Below the pieces are notes generated by a model. That model did not search any database and was not told where the DNA came from. It worked only from the letters and a program-made list of their open reading frames with translations. The translations under genes and the position numbers were made by a program. Positions 6,897 through 8,189 of a stretch of 8,189 nucleotides of DNA are shown piece after piece. Source of the stretch: JBHHYR01 sp046757585. GTDB lineage: Bacteria > Desulfobacterota > Binatia > HRBIN30. The number at the start of each line of letters is the position of its first letter. Position 1 is the first letter of the stretch. Location of the stretch: the NCBI GenBank assembly GCA_046757585.1, contig JBHHYR010000177.1, forward strand, positions 1 to 8,189, written 5' to 3'.

Positions 6897-7516
6897 GGCG
6901 GTGGGCCCTTCTGCTGCTGCCTCTTGGAATGCTCGGTGGCTGCCTGCGCTTGAGTCAGCCCGCTCCGGCCATTCGTGACTATCGCCTTGATTACACGCCA
7001 CCGGCCGTCACGGGCGCGGCGTTGCCGGTGATTCTCAGCGTGCCACCGCTGGGCGTTGCAGCAACCTACGACCGGACACCAATCGTGTACCGGGAAGGGT
7101 CGTATGCCACCGGGACCTATTTCTACGAGCGCTGGAGCGCGAACCCGGGAAACCTGGTTGCGGACGTGTTGGCGCGTGATTTCGCGCACTCGGGGGTATA
7201 CCGCGCGGTGCAACAGCGTCCCTCCCTGGTGCCGAGCGATTATCAACTCACGGGAGAGATCGGCGCGATTGAAGAACGAGTGACGGATGATGGCTGCTCG
7301 GCACATCTCGATCTGCGCGTGCTCGTTTTGCGCGTGCGTAACGGCGGGGCGGATCCGGTCGTCTTGCAGCAGAGCTACACTGGCGACGCACCCTGCCGCT
7401 GCAACGATTCCGGTGCGCTGGCAGCTGCGATGAGCCGCGTGCTGAAAGGCATCTCGCAGCACCTGCAGCGTGACGTCTACGCGGCCATCGCTGCGGAAGT
7501 GGCAACGAGCAGTTGA
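6893..7516 (+). CDS. PqiC-like ABC-type transport auxiliary lipoprotein (ABC_trans_aux family)
   Basis: 207-residue lipoprotein. The signal peptide has RR at 2-3, a Leu-rich core and a canonical lipobox LGGC, giving acylated Cys17; the next residue is Leu, not Asp, so outer-membrane sorting is expected. The mature part fits the ABC_trans_aux/PqiC family (formerly DUF330): DYRLDYTPP at 29-37, a paired-strand VYREGSYATGTYFYERWSAN region at 65-84 where a YR.....Y....W pattern is usual, and a C-terminal helix that closes with repeated Ala/Val. Cys135, Cys168 and Cys170 could form a periplasmic disulfide. PqiC works with the MCE protein PqiB at the outer membrane. The same gene order (permease, ATPase, MCE, this lipoprotein) is found in other proteobacterial MCE operons, such as Pseudomonas aeruginosa PA3211-PA3214. 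The gene is translationally coupled to mlaD. The family call is from motif recognition; the detailed role is inferred. Confidence 0.85.
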   Translation: MRRWALLLLPLGMLGGCLRLSQPAPAIRDYRLDYTPPAVTGAALPVILSVPPLGVAATYDRTPIVYREGSYATGTYFYERWSANPGNLVADVLARDFAHSGVYRAVQQRPSLVPSDYQLTGEIGAIEERVTDDGCSAHLDLRVLVLRVRNGGADPVVLQQSYTGDAPCRCNDSGALAAAMSRVLKGISQHLQRDVYAAIAAEVATSS

Positions 7517-7537
7517 ACGCCGGCTAGCAACGCACTG

Positions 7538-7550
7538 GGTCAACTTGACC
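7538..7550. repeat. short perfect inverted repeat GGTCAA-C-TTGACC before the M16 peptidase gene
   Basis: Two 6-bp arms flank a single C in the 65-nt gap between the lipoprotein stop and the peptidase start. The tiny loop rules out a terminator; the form fits a dimeric repressor or activator half-site pair. The right arm (TTGACC) also matches 5 of 6 bases of a -35 box, but the hexamer 17 nt further on (TACTCA) is a poor -10. It is a candidate operator or promoter only. Confidence 0.28.
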
Positions 7551-7581
7551 GCTCTCGGTACCGCTGCTACTCACGCCGTCG

Positions 7582-8189
7582 ATGCGCCGCAGTGCTCCGA
7601 TGCTCCTCGCGATTACGTTGTTGCTAGCGGTGCCGCTCGTTGCGACGAGCCGTGGTGCGTCGCCGTATGCGGCGCGTGTGCGAGAGAACACTCTGCCTAA
7701 TGGTCTGAAGATTCTCCTCCTGGAGGATCACAAGGCACCGGTTGCCGTGATGCAGGTGTGGTACCGTGCGGGTGCCCGCAACGAGCAAGTCGGCAAGACA
7801 GGGCTGGCGCACCTGCTCGAACACTTGATGTTCAAGGGAACCAAGAAAGTCGGCCCGGAAGAGTACTCCCGGATCATTCAGCGCAATGGTGGAAATGACA
7901 ATGCCTTTACATCGGACGACGCCACGACCTATTTCGCGACGCTGGCTAGCGATCGTCTCGGGGTGGTCATCGACCTGGAAGCCGACCGGATGCAGAACCT
8001 GAGCTTTGGCGAGGCGCAGTTTGCGCCGGAGCACCGCGTTGTGATGGAGGAACGGCGCCTGCGGACGGACAACAATCCAGTCGCGTCGCTCTTCGAACTC
8101 GTCGACGCCGTCGCCTTCACCGCACATCCCTACCAGTGGCCTACGATCGGCTGGATGGAAGATGTCCGGCGCCTCACCCGCGACGACGC
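7582..8189 (+). CDS. secreted M16-family (insulinase-like) zinc peptidase, N-terminal 202 residues (3' end off the window)
   Basis: Start of an M16 metallopeptidase exported to the periplasm. Residues 1-26 are a signal peptide: RR, a hydrophobic core at 8-20, and a possible cleavage near Gly25-Ala26. The inverted zinc motif HxxEH is HLLEH at 77-81 (ligands His77 and His81, catalytic Glu80), and the third ligand is Glu156 or Glu157 in VVMEERR, at the family's usual distance. LPNGLKILLLEDHKAPV (38-54), NDNAFTSDDATTYF (105-118) and the PEHRVVMEERR region are typical of the bacterial M16B processing-peptidase-like subgroup. About half of a normal M16B chain (about 430-480 residues) is visible. 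ATG at 7582 is chosen because it gives a complete signal peptide; ATG at 7600 is an alternative, and neither has a clear ribosome site. An in-frame TGA at 7546-7548 bounds the start. The gene may be read through from the lipid operon or have its own promoter. The substrate is unknown. Confidence 0.92.
   Translation, partial: MRRSAPMLLAITLLLAVPLVATSRGASPYAARVRENTLPNGLKILLLEDHKAPVAVMQVWYRAGARNEQVGKTGLAHLLEHLMFKGTKKVGPEEYSRIIQRNGGNDNAFTSDDATTYFATLASDRLGVVIDLEADRMQNLSFGEAQFAPEHRVVMEERRLRTDNNPVASLFELVDAVAFTAHPYQWPTIGWMEDVRRLTRDD

Noticed and set aside
6800..7543. 247-codon minus-strand frame across the lipoprotein gene
   Set aside because: The plus-strand frame has a lipobox, a family fold and an ATGA coupling. 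The opposing frame has no recognisable motif.
7523..7628. Distant inverted repeat GCTAGCAA (7523-7530) and TTGCTAGC (7621-7628)
   Set aside because: The core GCTAGC is itself a palindrome and recurs inside the peptidase gene, and the right copy lies in its signal-peptide codons, so chance is the simplest explanation.
1..8189. CRISPR arrays, tRNA genes, insertion-sequence ends or attachment sites
   Set aside because: I saw no regularly spaced repeats, cloverleaf-like segments, transposase or integrase genes, or flanking direct repeats.

Overview
The window is a stretch of GC-rich bacterial chromosome. The genes point to a Gram-negative (two-membrane) organism: an Mla/MCE-type phospholipid transport operon with an outer-envelope lipoprotein, a second predicted lipoprotein, and a secreted M16 peptidase. 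Gene density, ATGA overlaps and GTG starts fit proteobacterial, myxococcal or Rokubacteria-like (Methylomirabilota) genomes. I cannot fix the taxon from the sequence alone. I see no mobile element, tRNA, rRNA or CRISPR array.

Minus-strand block (1-3782, transcribed leftwards). In transcription order this holds: (i) a 570-residue envelope protein with two HKD (phospholipase D superfamily) motifs, an FN3-like segment and a C-terminal OB-fold-like segment, most likely a lipoprotein nuclease; (ii) a haloalkane dehalogenase-family alpha/beta hydrolase with a full set of catalytic residues; (iii) the first 303 residues of an NAD(P)-dependent aldehyde dehydrogenase that runs off the left edge. The spacers are 69 and 79 nt, so the three could be co-transcribed. 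The dehalogenase/aldehyde dehydrogenase pair suggests oxidation of a halogenated or otherwise alcohol-forming substrate, but no alcohol dehydrogenase is visible.

Divergent intergenic region (3783-4007). It separates the minus-strand block from the plus-strand operon and must hold promoters for both sides. A promoter-like pair close to the HKD gene start would give a nearly leaderless message.

Plus-strand block (4008-8189). A compact four-gene lipid transport operon: a STAS-MlaE fusion permease, the MlaF ATPase, a long MlaD/MCE protein and a PqiC-like (ABC_trans_aux) lipoprotein. The gaps or overlaps are +5, -20 and -4 nt, so translation is probably coupled. Fusing the MlaB-like STAS domain to the permease, lengthening the MCE protein, and ending with a PqiC-like lipoprotein instead of MlaC suggest a tunnel-like route between the membranes rather than a soluble shuttle. 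After 65 nt, an M16 (insulinase-like) zinc peptidase with a signal peptide begins and runs off the right edge.

Most of this is recognisable biology. The items most worth a second look are the HKD-FN3-OB lipoprotein, the dehalogenase/aldehyde dehydrogenase pair, and the substituted STAS phospho-site in the permease fusion. I found no convincing previously undescribed system.
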